Shown here in pieces: positions 44,204 through 52,886 of a stretch of 64,000 nucleotides of DNA. The DNA lies in the NCBI GenBank assembly GCA_002722055.1, contig PBKD01000015.1, positions 92,120 to 156,119 on the forward strand. The letters run 5' to 3'. Position 1 is the stretch's first letter; each line of letters begins with the position of its first letter. Both the position numbers and the translations under genes were made by a program. The notes below the pieces were generated by a model. That model was not told the DNA's origin, made no database searches, and worked only from the letters and a program-made list of their open reading frames with translations. The stretch is from Rhodospirillaceae bacterium. Its GTDB lineage: Bacteria > Pseudomonadota > Alphaproteobacteria > SHVP01.

Positions 44204-46084
44204 TTACCTTTTTAGATATGACATTATTAGAGCAATACAAAATGAAATTATGCCAATTATCTTGAGTATGTATTCATTATAGTTGTAATCTTGAAACGGA
44301 ATTAAAAAAACGATACCTGCAATAACAAAAATAATTTTATGAAACAAACCCAAGTTTTTTCTATAGAATCCATTTATTCCAACAGAAGAAGCCCATACAC
44401 CTATTAAAGTAGAAATACTAGATAATAAAATTTGATATAGTGTTCCTTGAAGTAGTAGAGCAGGGGAAAAAACAAAAATAAATGGTAATATAAATGCTGG
44501 CCAACCATATTTACATGCTAATAGAGCGGTTTCCATAGGTTTTGCTTTTGCTAAATTGGCTGCAGTAAATGCTGCAATTGCAACAGGTGGTGTGATCATA
44601 GACATTAAACCAAAGTAAAGAACAAACATATCCGCGGCAATTTTTTCTATTCCTAACTCGACAAGTGGAGGTGCGGCTAGAGTTGCAACAATTAAGTATA
44701 TTGCTGTGGTTGGCATTCCCATACCTAAAACTATACTTACAATAGCTGTTACAATTAATAATAAAAGAACGTTCTGTCCCCCGAGTTGTACCAATACAAA
44801 AGTTAAACCAAATGATAACCCCGTAACTTCAACTACTCCAATGATTATTCCAGCCATTGCTCCTATAATTATAATATCTACTCCAGCTCTTCCCGTGTTA
44901 ATTAGACACTCAAGAACTTTATATAAGTTAAGTTTTTTACCTTTATATGAAAAAATAAATGATAAGATTATCGAAGATGTAATAGCCCATATAGCGGCTG
45001 TTTCAGGTCTCTTATTTAGTTCAAATAAAGAAAAAATTAAAATAATAAATGGAATAAAAAAATACCACCCTTCTATAATTACTGATCTGAAAGGTCTAAT
45101 TTCCTCTTTAGGTATGGGAGGAATTTTTCTTTTTACTGCTTCAATATCTGCTTGAATGAAAATGGCATAATAAAATAGTAATGCTGGAATAAGAGCAGCT
45201 AGTATTACCTCATTATATGATAGTTCTAATCTTTCAGCCATTAGGAAAGCGGCAGCACCCATAATTGGAGGCATAATCTGTCCACCAGTAGATGCAACAG
45301 CTTCAAATGCTCCAGCACTTGGAGCTTTATATCCCCCTTTTTTCATAAGTGGTATAGTTAGAACTCCAGTAGAAGCAACATTTGATACGGCACTACCTGA
45401 AATTGATCCAAACATTGCAGAGGCAACAATAGAAATTTTTGCAGATCCTCCCCTCGATCTTCCAGTAAGTGACATTGCCAAATCCGTAAACCAATCTGAC
45501 CCTCCAGAATTCAAAAGGACTTGACCAAAAAGAATAAAAAGAAGAACAATTGTTGTTATAATAATTAATGGAAGACCAAATATAGCATTAAGATCTGTTC
45601 CAAGGTAGGCGATAAGTTTAAAAAAAGACTGAGATCTCCCATTTAGTTGTCCTGGAACTAAATGAGCAAAAAGTCCATAAAGTAAAAAAAATAAAACAAT
45701 AATTACTAAACCTAAACCTGCTGTTCTTCTTAGTGCTTCAATAACTAAAGGTACAACAACTAAACCTATCCAAAAAGCCTCTTCTCTTCTTTCAAAAAAT
45801 TCAGCGGAAACTATTGGATATCTATAGGAAATATATATGCCGATGAAAAACCCTATTAAAGCAAAAAATAAATCGTACCAAGTTATTTTATTTTTATTAC
45901 TATTTTTTATTGGAGAGGATATAAAAACTATAGCTAAGGAACAACCAAGAACTAACCCGAGAGCTTGCTGTGTAAAAATAGTTATTCCTATATAAAAAAA
46001 TAATTCACTTGCTAAAGCAACCGCTATTAAAGTGATTATTAGTCCTAGTGAAGGGATAGCTTTAATTTTAAGAAAATTGACCAA
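44204..46084 (-). CDS. TRAP transporter fused permease (TAXI type, DctQ-DctM fusion)
   Basis: A 626-residue membrane protein with many hydrophobic segments: an N-terminal DctQ-like four-helix part followed by a DctM-like large part. Diagnostic motifs are G-S-I-S-G-S-A-V-S-N-V-A-S-T-G, T-G-G-Q-I-M-P-P-I-M-G-A-A-A-F and G-M-G-M-P-T-T-A-I-Y. The start is a TTG at 46084; there is no in-frame ATG nearby. It follows its binding protein with a hairpin in between. Sodium- or proton-coupled uptake of an organic solute is expected; the solute is not readable. Confidence 0.92.
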   Translation of the reverse strand: MVNFLKIKAIPSLGLIITLIAVALASELFFYIGITIFTQQALGLVLGCSLAIVFISSPIKNSNKNKITWYDLFFALIGFFIGIYISYRYPIVSAEFFERREEAFWIGLVVVPLVIEALRRTAGLGLVIIVLFFLLYGLFAHLVPGQLNGRSQSFFKLIAYLGTDLNAIFGLPLIIITTIVLLFILFGQVLLNSGGSDWFTDLAMSLTGRSRGGSAKISIVASAMFGSISGSAVSNVASTGVLTIPLMKKGGYKAPSAGAFEAVASTGGQIMPPIMGAAAFLMAERLELSYNEVILAALIPALLFYYAIFIQADIEAVKRKIPPIPKEEIRPFRSVIIEGWYFFIPFIILIFSLFELNKRPETAAIWAITSSIILSFIFSYKGKKLNLYKVLECLINTGRAGVDIIIIGAMAGIIIGVVEVTGLSFGLTFVLVQLGGQNVLLLLIVTAIVSIVLGMGMPTTAIYLIVATLAAPPLVELGIEKIAADMFVLYFGLMSMITPPVAIAAFTAANLAKAKPMETALLACKYGWPAFILPFIFVFSPALLLQGTLYQILLSSISTLIGVWASSVGINGFYRKNLGLFHKIIFVIAGIVFLIPFQDYNYNEYILKIIGIISFCIALIMSYLKR

Positions 46085-46112
46085 TTTAAATTCATTAATT
46101 TTTAATTAAACA

Positions 46113-46142
46113 AAAATGGGCAACAAATCTATTGTTGCCCAT
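46113..46142 (-). terminator. Hairpin terminator/attenuator between TAXI binding protein and fused permease genes
   Basis: A 10-bp perfect stem (TGGGCAACAA at 46117-46126 with TTGTTGCCCA at 46132-46141) has a 5-nt loop and, read on the minus strand, is followed by TTTTTGTTT. It lies 26 bp beyond the binding-protein stop and about 30 bp before the permease start, the same placement as the hairpin at 6551. Confidence 0.82.
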
Positions 46143-46167
46143 AAATTAATTGAAAGAATTACATAAA

Positions 46168-47112
46168 TTATTTCATAAGACCTACTTCTCTATAATACTT
46201 AATAGAACCTTGATGATAAGTCATCCCACGGTTTTTTGCCATTGTTGCAGAGGAATGTGTTCTCCACAATGGGCTTAGCTTTCTGAGTGCATCCTGGTTT
46301 TCGTACATTGCTTTTGTTACTTTGTACACAGTATCAACAGGTACATTTTTATTTGCCCATAACATATAATCGAAACCTAGAAGTTTCATATTTTTATCAA
46401 CTCCAACTGGTCCCGGAGCAACATCAATTAAAAATGTTTGAGGGGCTTCACGAAATAAAGAAGCCTTTTCACCTGGAGAATCAGAAAACGGAACAAACCT
46501 TACACCACCAACTTTTGAGGCAGCATCTTTTACAAAACCTGCACCAACTGATCCGATTACTGCATCAATTTTTCCTTCTTTAAATGCATTGATCCCTTGA
46601 ATAAGGCCAGTAACTGGAACTCCTTTTACATCTTTTGTTGTAAGCCCGCCATTTGCTAACATCCCCTTAAGTAGATAGGCGAAGAGAGGGGCAGCCGTAT
46701 ATCCTGATGGTAAACGTTTACCTTTAAGGTCTTCAATGGAATTTATATCTGAATCTGCTTTAACAATTAGCCCCACTCGAAAGTACATCATGGTGGCAAC
46801 CATTCTAAGGTTTGTATTAGGTTTGCCTTGAGATAGACCAACACCATTTACGGCCATGTATGTTTGCATTGCATTAGCTATCCCAAACTCTAATTCTCCA
46901 GCATTAACTATAGGGATATATTGTGAGGTACCTCCCATAGGTTGTGGTCTCATTTGCATACCGGCATTAGCAGAAACAATTTTAGATATACCTGCGCTAA
47001 CCTGCGCAGTTGCGCCACCTTTAGTTGTTCCAATCCCAACTGTTTCAGAAAATGCGTTATTACTAAAAATTATTAAAATAATTGATATAAAAGCAAATTT
47101 TAAAAATTTCAT
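46168..47112 (-). CDS. TRAP transporter TAXI-family solute-binding protein
   Basis: A 314-residue periplasmic binding protein. The signal peptide covers about residues 1-22 (M-K-F-L-K then hydrophobic, cleavage near N-A-F-S-E). TAXI features are G-I-G-T-T-K-G-G-A-T-A-Q-V-S, an S-I-E-D-L-K-G-K-R motif, and a G-K-I-D-A-V-I-G-S-V segment. I use the ATG at 47112, since GGAGG lies 5 nt upstream; the frame could extend to 47124, inside that site. It works with the fused permease just downstream and is divergent from the maleate-isomerase-like gene across 195 bp, suggesting a shared regulon. Confidence 0.92.
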   Translation of the reverse strand: MKFLKFAFISIILIIFSNNAFSETVGIGTTKGGATAQVSAGISKIVSANAGMQMRPQPMGGTSQYIPIVNAGELEFGIANAMQTYMAVNGVGLSQGKPNTNLRMVATMMYFRVGLIVKADSDINSIEDLKGKRLPSGYTAAPLFAYLLKGMLANGGLTTKDVKGVPVTGLIQGINAFKEGKIDAVIGSVGAGFVKDAASKVGGVRFVPFSDSPGEKASLFREAPQTFLIDVAPGPVGVDKNMKLLGFDYMLWANKNVPVDTVYKVTKAMYENQDALRKLSPLWRTHSSATMAKNRGMTYHQGSIKYYREVGLMK

Positions 47113-47307
47113 ATATTCCTCCATTTAAAAATCCCAAAACTCCTGATTTAAAATAATACATTTAATTAAAATTATAAATATTAATCTATATATCAATACT
47201 TCATTAATAAAAATAAAAAAAAATTGACTATATCCTTTAATTAAATATTGAATTTTATATAATACTCAAACTATTTAATATAATATAATTTTTTGGAGGA
47301 ATTTATA

Positions 47308-48066
47308 ATGGTTGACTCTCTGGGTTTTCGAATGAAATTTGGAGTAATTGCTCCATCAACAAACACTTCTGTTCAGCCAGAATTTGATAAAATGGCACCC
47401 CACGGTGTTACTAATCACATGGCTCGAATTCATATTCCTGATATGCCTGTGAACAATGACGAGGATTTTGATAAATTGATTGAGGTTATTGCTGAAGCTC
47501 AAGATGAGGCTGTTGAAAGACTAAAAACTATGCAAATGGATCATTTAATTATGGGTATGTCTGCTGAAACTTTTTGGGACGGTCTGGATGGAGCGACTAA
47601 ACTTCAGGCCCACATGGAAAGTGTATCTGGTGTGGGTGTTACAATGGGTTCTGATGCCTGTCAATCAGCTTTGAAAGTTCTTAGCGAACAATATGGAAAA
47701 ATTAAAAGAATTGCATGCATAACACCTTATATGCCTGTTGGTGATAAGAATGTAAGAAGGTTTTTTACTGACTTAGGGTTTGATGTTAAGACTGTCTTAG
47801 GACTTAAATGCAAAAGCCCAGTATTAATTGCTCATACATCCGAAGATGAATTAAAGAGTGCAATAAATGAGGTTAATAATGATGATGTCGATGCAATTGT
47901 TCAGGCTGGAACTAATTTAGCAATGGCTAGGGTCGCTGCTGTTGCAGAAGAATGGTTAAACAAACCCGTAATAGCAATTAATACGGCTACTTATTGGCAT
48001 GCACTAAGAAATAATGGTTTAGAAGATAAAGTACATGGGTTTGGTTCACTTTTATCTATTCATTAA
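47308..48066 (+). CDS. Maleate isomerase / Asp-Glu racemase superfamily protein lacking obvious catalytic cysteines
   Basis: A 252-residue protein of the Asp/Glu racemase-maleate isomerase-arylmalonate decarboxylase fold: F-G-V-I-A-P-S-T-N-T opening, I-M-G-M-S-A-E-T-F-W-D-G around residue 85, I-A-C-I-T-P-Y-M-P-V, and A-I-V-Q-A-G-T-N-L. The two positions that usually hold catalytic Cys read as Met/Ser (G-M-S) and Gly (A-G-T-N-L) by eye. The ATG at 47308 follows GGAGGA by 6-7 nt. It is divergent from the TAXI transporter genes, so its substrate may be the TAXI-imported dicarboxylate, which is inference. Confidence 0.82.
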   Translation: MVDSLGFRMKFGVIAPSTNTSVQPEFDKMAPHGVTNHMARIHIPDMPVNNDEDFDKLIEVIAEAQDEAVERLKTMQMDHLIMGMSAETFWDGLDGATKLQAHMESVSGVGVTMGSDACQSALKVLSEQYGKIKRIACITPYMPVGDKNVRRFFTDLGFDVKTVLGLKCKSPVLIAHTSEDELKSAINEVNNDDVDAIVQAGTNLAMARVAAVAEEWLNKPVIAINTATYWHALRNNGLEDKVHGFGSLLSIH

Positions 48067-48070
48067 TGAT

Positions 48071-49348
48071 TTAAGGTTCTTTAAATGAATGTTCTTTTAT
48101 TTTTTTTACTGGATCTAAAAAGTATTCTAGAATTGTTCTTTTACCAGTAAGTACATCTACTTCTGCAACCATGCCTGGAATAATAGGTAATTTTTTATTT
48201 TTCTTAGAAAAAAAACTATTAGATGTTTTTACAATAATTTGAAAATAACTTTCACCATATTCATCAACTATTGCATCTGCGCTAATATTTTCTAACTCAC
48301 CTTCCAATGCACCATAAGAACCAAAATCATAGGCTGTTAAACGAACTTTTGCTTTTTGCCCAGGTCTTAAAAACCCTACATCAGACGGTTTTACTTTAGC
48401 TTCTATAAGCAAAGAATCTTCTAAAGGTACTATCTCTACTAAATTCATACCAGGTTGTATTACTCCTCCAACTGTATTAATTAAAATTCTTTTTATAGTC
48501 CCATATACAGGCGATTTAACTTCAGTTCTTTGTACTCTGTCTGTTACAGTTTTTAAGGACTCCTCAATAACAGCTAATTTTAATCTTATTTGTGAAAGTT
48601 CTTTCCTACCTTCGCTTATAAAGATAGCTCTATGTTCATTTATACGTTTTTTAGATTCCTCATACATCGATTTCACTCTTGGAAGAGCTAATATAGATGA
48701 ATCAAGTGCTTGCTTTAACTCGGCTACTTGTCTTTCAGTTCTAATTAATTCAATTTTTGAAGTAACACCTTTTTCTACCATTGGCTTTAAAATATCTTTT
48801 TCCTCATTAGCTAGTGATAAACTATATTTCAAATTTTTTATTTGTCCCTCTAGCTCTTTTATCTCTTGCTCTTTCTGTTTCTCCTGTCTTTCAAGCACTG
48901 ATAATGAAGTTAGATATTTATTTTTTCTTGCTAAAAAGAAATTTTTCTCAGCGTTTATAGCTTTTTTGTCATTAATTCCAGAAAAGTCAATATTTTCATT
49001 TTCTGTAACCTCTGCTTCAAGTCTTCTGAGTTGAGCGGTGAGAGAGTCTCTTCTTGCACTATTTTCTCGAAGAGTAGAAGAAAAATTTGTGTCATCTATC
49101 CTTAATAATGTGTCACCTTTATTTACTATGTCACCTTCTTCTATAAATAATTCAGCTAAAATTCCCCCCTCTAAGTTTTGAATAATTTGTAACTGACTTG
49201 AAGGTATTACTTTTCCAGTTCCTCGTGTAATTTTGTCTAGTGTAGCAAAACTTGACCAAATTATTCCAATGACTATTAATGCTAAAATTATAAAAATAAA
49301 AATAGTTGAATATGTCTCAATTCTTCTATTTCCAAATAAGTTATTCAT
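48071..49348 (-). CDS. HlyD-family type I secretion periplasmic adaptor
   Basis: A 425-residue membrane-fusion protein. A cytoplasmic N terminus is followed by one helix (residues ~16-36), then L-Q-I-I-Q-N-L-E-G-G-I-L-A-E-L lipoyl half, a long heptad-rich coiled coil (~90-280), the second lipoyl half (V-K-S-P-V-Y-G-T-I-K-R) and a beta-barrel with P-G-M-V-A-E-V-D-V. It links the inner-membrane ABC to an outer-membrane TolC, which is not in the window. The ATG at 49348 overlaps the ABC gene's end by 8 bp; a longer frame to 49444 is inside that gene and is rejected. Confidence 0.9.
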   Translation of the reverse strand: MNNLFGNRRIETYSTIFIFIILALIVIGIIWSSFATLDKITRGTGKVIPSSQLQIIQNLEGGILAELFIEEGDIVNKGDTLLRIDDTNFSSTLRENSARRDSLTAQLRRLEAEVTENENIDFSGINDKKAINAEKNFFLARKNKYLTSLSVLERQEKQKEQEIKELEGQIKNLKYSLSLANEEKDILKPMVEKGVTSKIELIRTERQVAELKQALDSSILALPRVKSMYEESKKRINEHRAIFISEGRKELSQIRLKLAVIEESLKTVTDRVQRTEVKSPVYGTIKRILINTVGGVIQPGMNLVEIVPLEDSLLIEAKVKPSDVGFLRPGQKAKVRLTAYDFGSYGALEGELENISADAIVDEYGESYFQIIVKTSNSFFSKKNKKLPIIPGMVAEVDVLTGKRTILEYFLDPVKKIKEHSFKEP

Positions 49349-51479
49349 ATCTGTTCTCTGCTGCTGGTACTTTTCCTGAGGAAATTGCTTCAAGCACATC
49401 ATCTCTTGGACCTTGAGCAACAACATTTCCTTTATCAATAACAATTAAATGATCAACACTTTTTAATAAAGCAGCGCGATGAGTTATTAAAATTAGAGTT
49501 CTATCAGGAAAAAACTCTTTAAGTGTTTTTTGAATATGATTTTCAGTCGGGCTATCCATCATACTTGTTGGTTCGTCTAAAAGAAGAATTGGAGGATCTC
49601 TTAATAAAGTTCTTGTTAAAATTATTGATTGTCTCTGGCCATTTGATAATGCTTCTCCTCTTTCACCTATTAGCATATCTAAGCCATGTGGATGATTCTC
49701 TACAAAATAATTTAATCCTGTAAGTTTCATAGCCCAATTAATTTGTTCATCTGAAATACCTATTAAACCAAAGGTTATATTTTCTCTAATTGTTCCATTA
49801 AAAAAATGTGCATCTTGGAGTGCTGCTCCTATGTTTTTTCTCAAATCATGTGGGTTTATTTGTCGTATATCAGTTCCATCTACCAAAATTGAACCAGATG
49901 TGGGCTCATATAAACTTAAAATTAATTTTAGAATTGTTGTTTTTCCAGAACCTATTCTTCCAATTAATCCCACACTTGATCCCTTGGGTATTGAAAAAGA
50001 AATTTTATTTAAAATATTTTCAGTTTTACCCGGGTAGGAAAATGATACATCTTTAAATTCAATATTCCCCTTTAAGGTTGGTCTATTTAGAAAGTTTTTA
50101 TCTGATGGAGTTTCAACATCTAGCTGCATAATTTGATTTAGAGATTTATATGCTATAAATGCATTATTAAGTCTAACTAATAGTCCAGCAACTTGACCCA
50201 AACTTCCCACAGCTCTTCCATTTAATATAACAACTGCTATCAACGTTCCAGCTGTAAGTTTTCCTTCGCCAATCATAATTACTCCAAGAATTATAATTAC
50301 TATTCCAGCAACTTGACTTGCTGTGATTGTAGTATTGATTGCTGAAAGTGATAATAACCTACTTTTACTTGCTCTTTTTGTGGTGGAGTTTGAAATCTTA
50401 TTCCAAAACCCTAACAACCTTCCAGATGCTCCAGAAATTTTTATGGTTTCTAACCCGCTTAGGCTATCTACAAGTAAAGCATGACGTGTTTCTGAATCTT
50501 TGCTAGATTTTTTTGAGATTTTCGAAAGAGGTATATGCACTATTAAGCCTACTGTTAGAACTAAGATTGTAATAACCAGAGGAACTAATGCTAAGTTGCC
50601 AGCTATTATATAAATAACAATTATATAAAAAACTATAAATGGCATATCCACCATTGCTGTAACAGTTGCTGAGGTAAAGAACTCCCTTACAGCTTCAAAC
50701 TCCCTCAACCTATTTGCAAATGCTCCAATTTTCGATGGTTTTGAAGCAAGCTGTATATCCATAACGTGTTGAAAGATTTCATTACTCATAGCTACATCTG
50801 CTCTTTGACCAGCAACTTCAACAAAATACCCTCTCATTGTTCTGATGATAAAATCAAATATAAAAATTATTATTGCACCAATTGAAAGTGCTGCAAGAGT
50901 TTCAAGTGCATTATTAGGAACAACTCTATCGTATACTATTTTTATATATAAGGGCGTGGTTAAAGCAAATAAATTTATTAAGAATGAAGCTACAAGTATA
51001 TTAATAAAAATTGACCAATTTTTTGTTAATGGTTCCCAAAACCAATGTTTATTTATTTCAGTAACTAATTTATCAACAGTATTAAAGGTAGGTTTTATAA
51101 ATATAAGTTTTCCTGAGTATATTTTTTTTATGTCGTTGATCGGCAGGTTAACTATTCCATCACCGTTTTGCGGCATAACAGCTTTAATGTTATCCTTACT
51201 GTATTCTAATAGAATACAGGCTTTATTATTTTTTAAAATTAAAACAACTGGTAAGTAGTTTTTATCTATATCCTCTATTGAAACTTTAGATTCCTTACAC
51301 TCTAAACTAGCTCTTTTTGCAGCAATCACAAATTGAGAAGGTGACATTTTTCCATCGTAGCTTGCTAAGCCAGCAACTAAAGCTGTTTCCGATCTTGGTC
51401 TTTCGAAATAATTTGATAACCATCTTAAAGATAGTAATAGGGTATCACTACTCGAATTATTTGTATTATCTTGAGTCAA
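49341..51479 (-). CDS. Type I secretion system permease/ATPase (RtxB/LssB-like)
   Basis: A 712-residue ABC exporter. Residues ~1-130 form a peptidase-C39-like domain lacking the catalytic Cys (a C39-like substrate-recruiting domain); a membrane region with about six helices follows (~160-450), and the C-terminal nucleotide-binding domain has Walker A G-R-I-G-S-G-K-T, signature L-S-N-G-Q-R-Q and Walker B L-L-L-D-E-P-T. It powers one-step secretion of large unfolded proteins with the HlyD gene overlapping its end. It is divergent from the FecR-domain giant-protein gene, whose product is the likely cargo. Confidence 0.92.
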   Translation of the reverse strand: MTQDNTNNSSSDTLLLSLRWLSNYFERPRSETALVAGLASYDGKMSPSQFVIAAKRASLECKESKVSIEDIDKNYLPVVLILKNNKACILLEYSKDNIKAVMPQNGDGIVNLPINDIKKIYSGKLIFIKPTFNTVDKLVTEINKHWFWEPLTKNWSIFINILVASFLINLFALTTPLYIKIVYDRVVPNNALETLAALSIGAIIIFIFDFIIRTMRGYFVEVAGQRADVAMSNEIFQHVMDIQLASKPSKIGAFANRLREFEAVREFFTSATVTAMVDMPFIVFYIIVIYIIAGNLALVPLVITILVLTVGLIVHIPLSKISKKSSKDSETRHALLVDSLSGLETIKISGASGRLLGFWNKISNSTTKRASKSRLLSLSAINTTITASQVAGIVIIILGVIMIGEGKLTAGTLIAVVILNGRAVGSLGQVAGLLVRLNNAFIAYKSLNQIMQLDVETPSDKNFLNRPTLKGNIEFKDVSFSYPGKTENILNKISFSIPKGSSVGLIGRIGSGKTTILKLILSLYEPTSGSILVDGTDIRQINPHDLRKNIGAALQDAHFFNGTIRENITFGLIGISDEQINWAMKLTGLNYFVENHPHGLDMLIGERGEALSNGQRQSIILTRTLLRDPPILLLDEPTSMMDSPTENHIQKTLKEFFPDRTLILITHRAALLKSVDHLIVIDKGNVVAQGPRDDVLEAISSGKVPAAENRYE

Positions 51480-51631
51480 TTTATTCTCTAGCTATTCTTT
51501 ATATAAACCCTTGTGATCGCATTTAATTATCACTGAAGATAATCCAAGAGATTGTAAATTTTTTGATTTCTTAAAGAAACTAAATAATTTCAAAAAATGC
51601 TTATTAACCATAAAAATGATTATAAGCCTTA

Positions 51632-51647
51632 TGTGATATTGATCACT
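51632..51647. promoter_or_regulatory. CRP/FNR-family-like palindrome between the secretion operon and the FecR-domain gene
   Basis: TGTGA-N6-TCACT fits the CRP consensus TGTGA-N6-TCACA at 9 of 10 half-site positions, and equally reads as a GTGAT-N4-ATCAC FNR-type palindrome. It lies in the 285-bp AT-rich spacer between the divergent secretion ABC gene (51479) and the FecR-domain gene (51765), so it could control both. Evidence is the palindrome alone. Confidence 0.4.
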
Positions 51648-51764
51648 TAGTATTATTTTTATTTTAAAGTAATGAATTACAAGTGATAATCATCATATAA
51701 TGATTTGAAATTATACATAAGTATATATATATATAGAGAAATTTAGGTTTAATTTGAGGAATTT

Positions 51765-52886
51765 ATGGTTGAATCGTTGACGTTTGGGGAGGGTGAGTTG
51801 GGTGATGTCCGTTCGGGTACCCCTGCGTCTCCTGCACAAGACTATAATCTTGTTGTTGATGCATCTAACCAAACAAGTTTAACGATTCCTTTTGGTGTCC
51901 TTTTGCTGAAAGCCGATTTTGTTCGCGAAGGACCTGACTTACTTTTAGTTGGCCCGAACGGTGAACAAATTTTAGTCCGTGATTATTTTACGATGGATCC
52001 GCCGCCTGATCTTTTGACTGAAGGTGGTGCGATGTTGACTGCTGATACGGTAGAGGCATTAGCAGGTCCGGTTGCCCCAGGGTTGTTTGCGCAAGCAGAA
52101 GAGGGAGCGGAAGCTGCTCCTATTGGTTCTGTTGAATCTGTAGAAGGTGAAGTGACGGTGACCCGTGCGGATGGAACGGAAGCGCAACTTAACGAAGGTG
52201 ATCCTGTATTCCAGGGTGATGTTTTAGAGACTGGCGAAGAGGGTACAGTTGGTATTGTCTTCGTTGATGATAGTACTTTTGCGTTAGATGAAGACGGACG
52301 CATGGTATTAGACGAATTAATTTTTGATCCTGAATCGACGGAAGGTAAATCATCTCTGACGGTTGTGCAGGGTGCTTTTACTTTTGTAAGTGGTAAGATT
52401 GCACAATCCGGTCCAGATTCGATGAAGGTCTCTACTCCTGTTGCGACGTTAGGTATTCGTGGTACGAAGGTGGCGGGTCAGGCTGCCCAAGAGGGAGAGG
52501 AGAATACGATTGTTCTTCTTGAAGGAGAGATTTTAGTTACGAATCAATCTGGTGTTGCATTGACATTGAATCAACCGAATCAATCTGTACAGGTAACAAG
52601 TGCCTTTACTCCTCCACAAGCCGTGCAGTTGACTCCAGATCAAGTGCAACAACGTTTTGGTGGAGTGCTGGAGAGTTTACCTCCATCACCTGCGGCTACT
52701 CAAGAAACTCAAGAGACGGAAGGTCCTGCGGCTACTGAGGAAGCAGCGGAAGAAGAAGAAGAGGAGGAAGAGGAAGGCGAAGAAGAAGAGGGTGAAGGGG
52801 AAGAAGGAGCTGCAGAAGAAGGTGAGGAAGAAGAAGAGGAAGAGGAAGAGGAAGAGGAAGAAGAGGAAGAAGAGGAAGAAGAGGAA
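51765..52886 (+). CDS. N-terminal part of a FecR-domain secreted giant protein (type I secretion cargo), truncated at the junction
   Basis: About 374 residues of the start of a large secreted protein. The N terminus begins M-V-E-S-L-T-F-G-E-G-E; a FecR domain (residues ~125-260) has G-S-V-E-S-V-E-G-E-V-T-V, G-D-V-L-E-T-G, V-D-D-S-T-F-A-L, and V-S-T-P-V-A-T-L-G-I-R-G-T-K. This arrangement next to a type I secretion operon is typical of alphaproteobacterial RTX/cadherin-like adhesins, where repeats would follow. A TGAGGA site precedes the ATG by 4 nt. The sequence then enters a poly-Glu tract and continues into unrelated virus-like protein, so the true 3' part is missing. It is GC-richer than its neighbours, usual for such genes. 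Confidence 0.8.
52750..52886 (+). repeat. Poly-glutamate (GAA/GAG) microsatellite at the bacterial/virus-like junction
   Basis: About 137 bp of almost pure GAA and GAG codons, broken by short GGC/GGT/GCT insertions in the first half (Glu-Gly-Ala) and uninterrupted Glu in the last 60 bp. Composition, codon use and gene content change across it. Low-complexity tracts of this kind are common assembly join points. Confidence 0.9.

Noticed and set aside
47224..47263. A sigma-70 promoter from TTGACT (47224) and TATAAT (47258) upstream of the maleate-isomerase-like gene
   Set aside because: The spacing is 28 bp, too long for a normal promoter, and such AT-rich DNA yields chance TATAAT matches.
49349..49444. 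N-terminal extension of the HlyD adaptor into the ABC gene
   Set aside because: It lies wholly inside the upstream gene, and the ATG at 49348 directly precedes the expected short cytoplasmic segment and membrane helix.
1..51764. CRISPR arrays, tRNA or rRNA genes, insertion sequences and prophage in the bacterial part
   Set aside because: I looked for repeated spacers, transposase motifs and tRNA-like acceptor ends in the spacers and found none. By eye, weak tRNA-like folds cannot be excluded in the AT-rich gaps.
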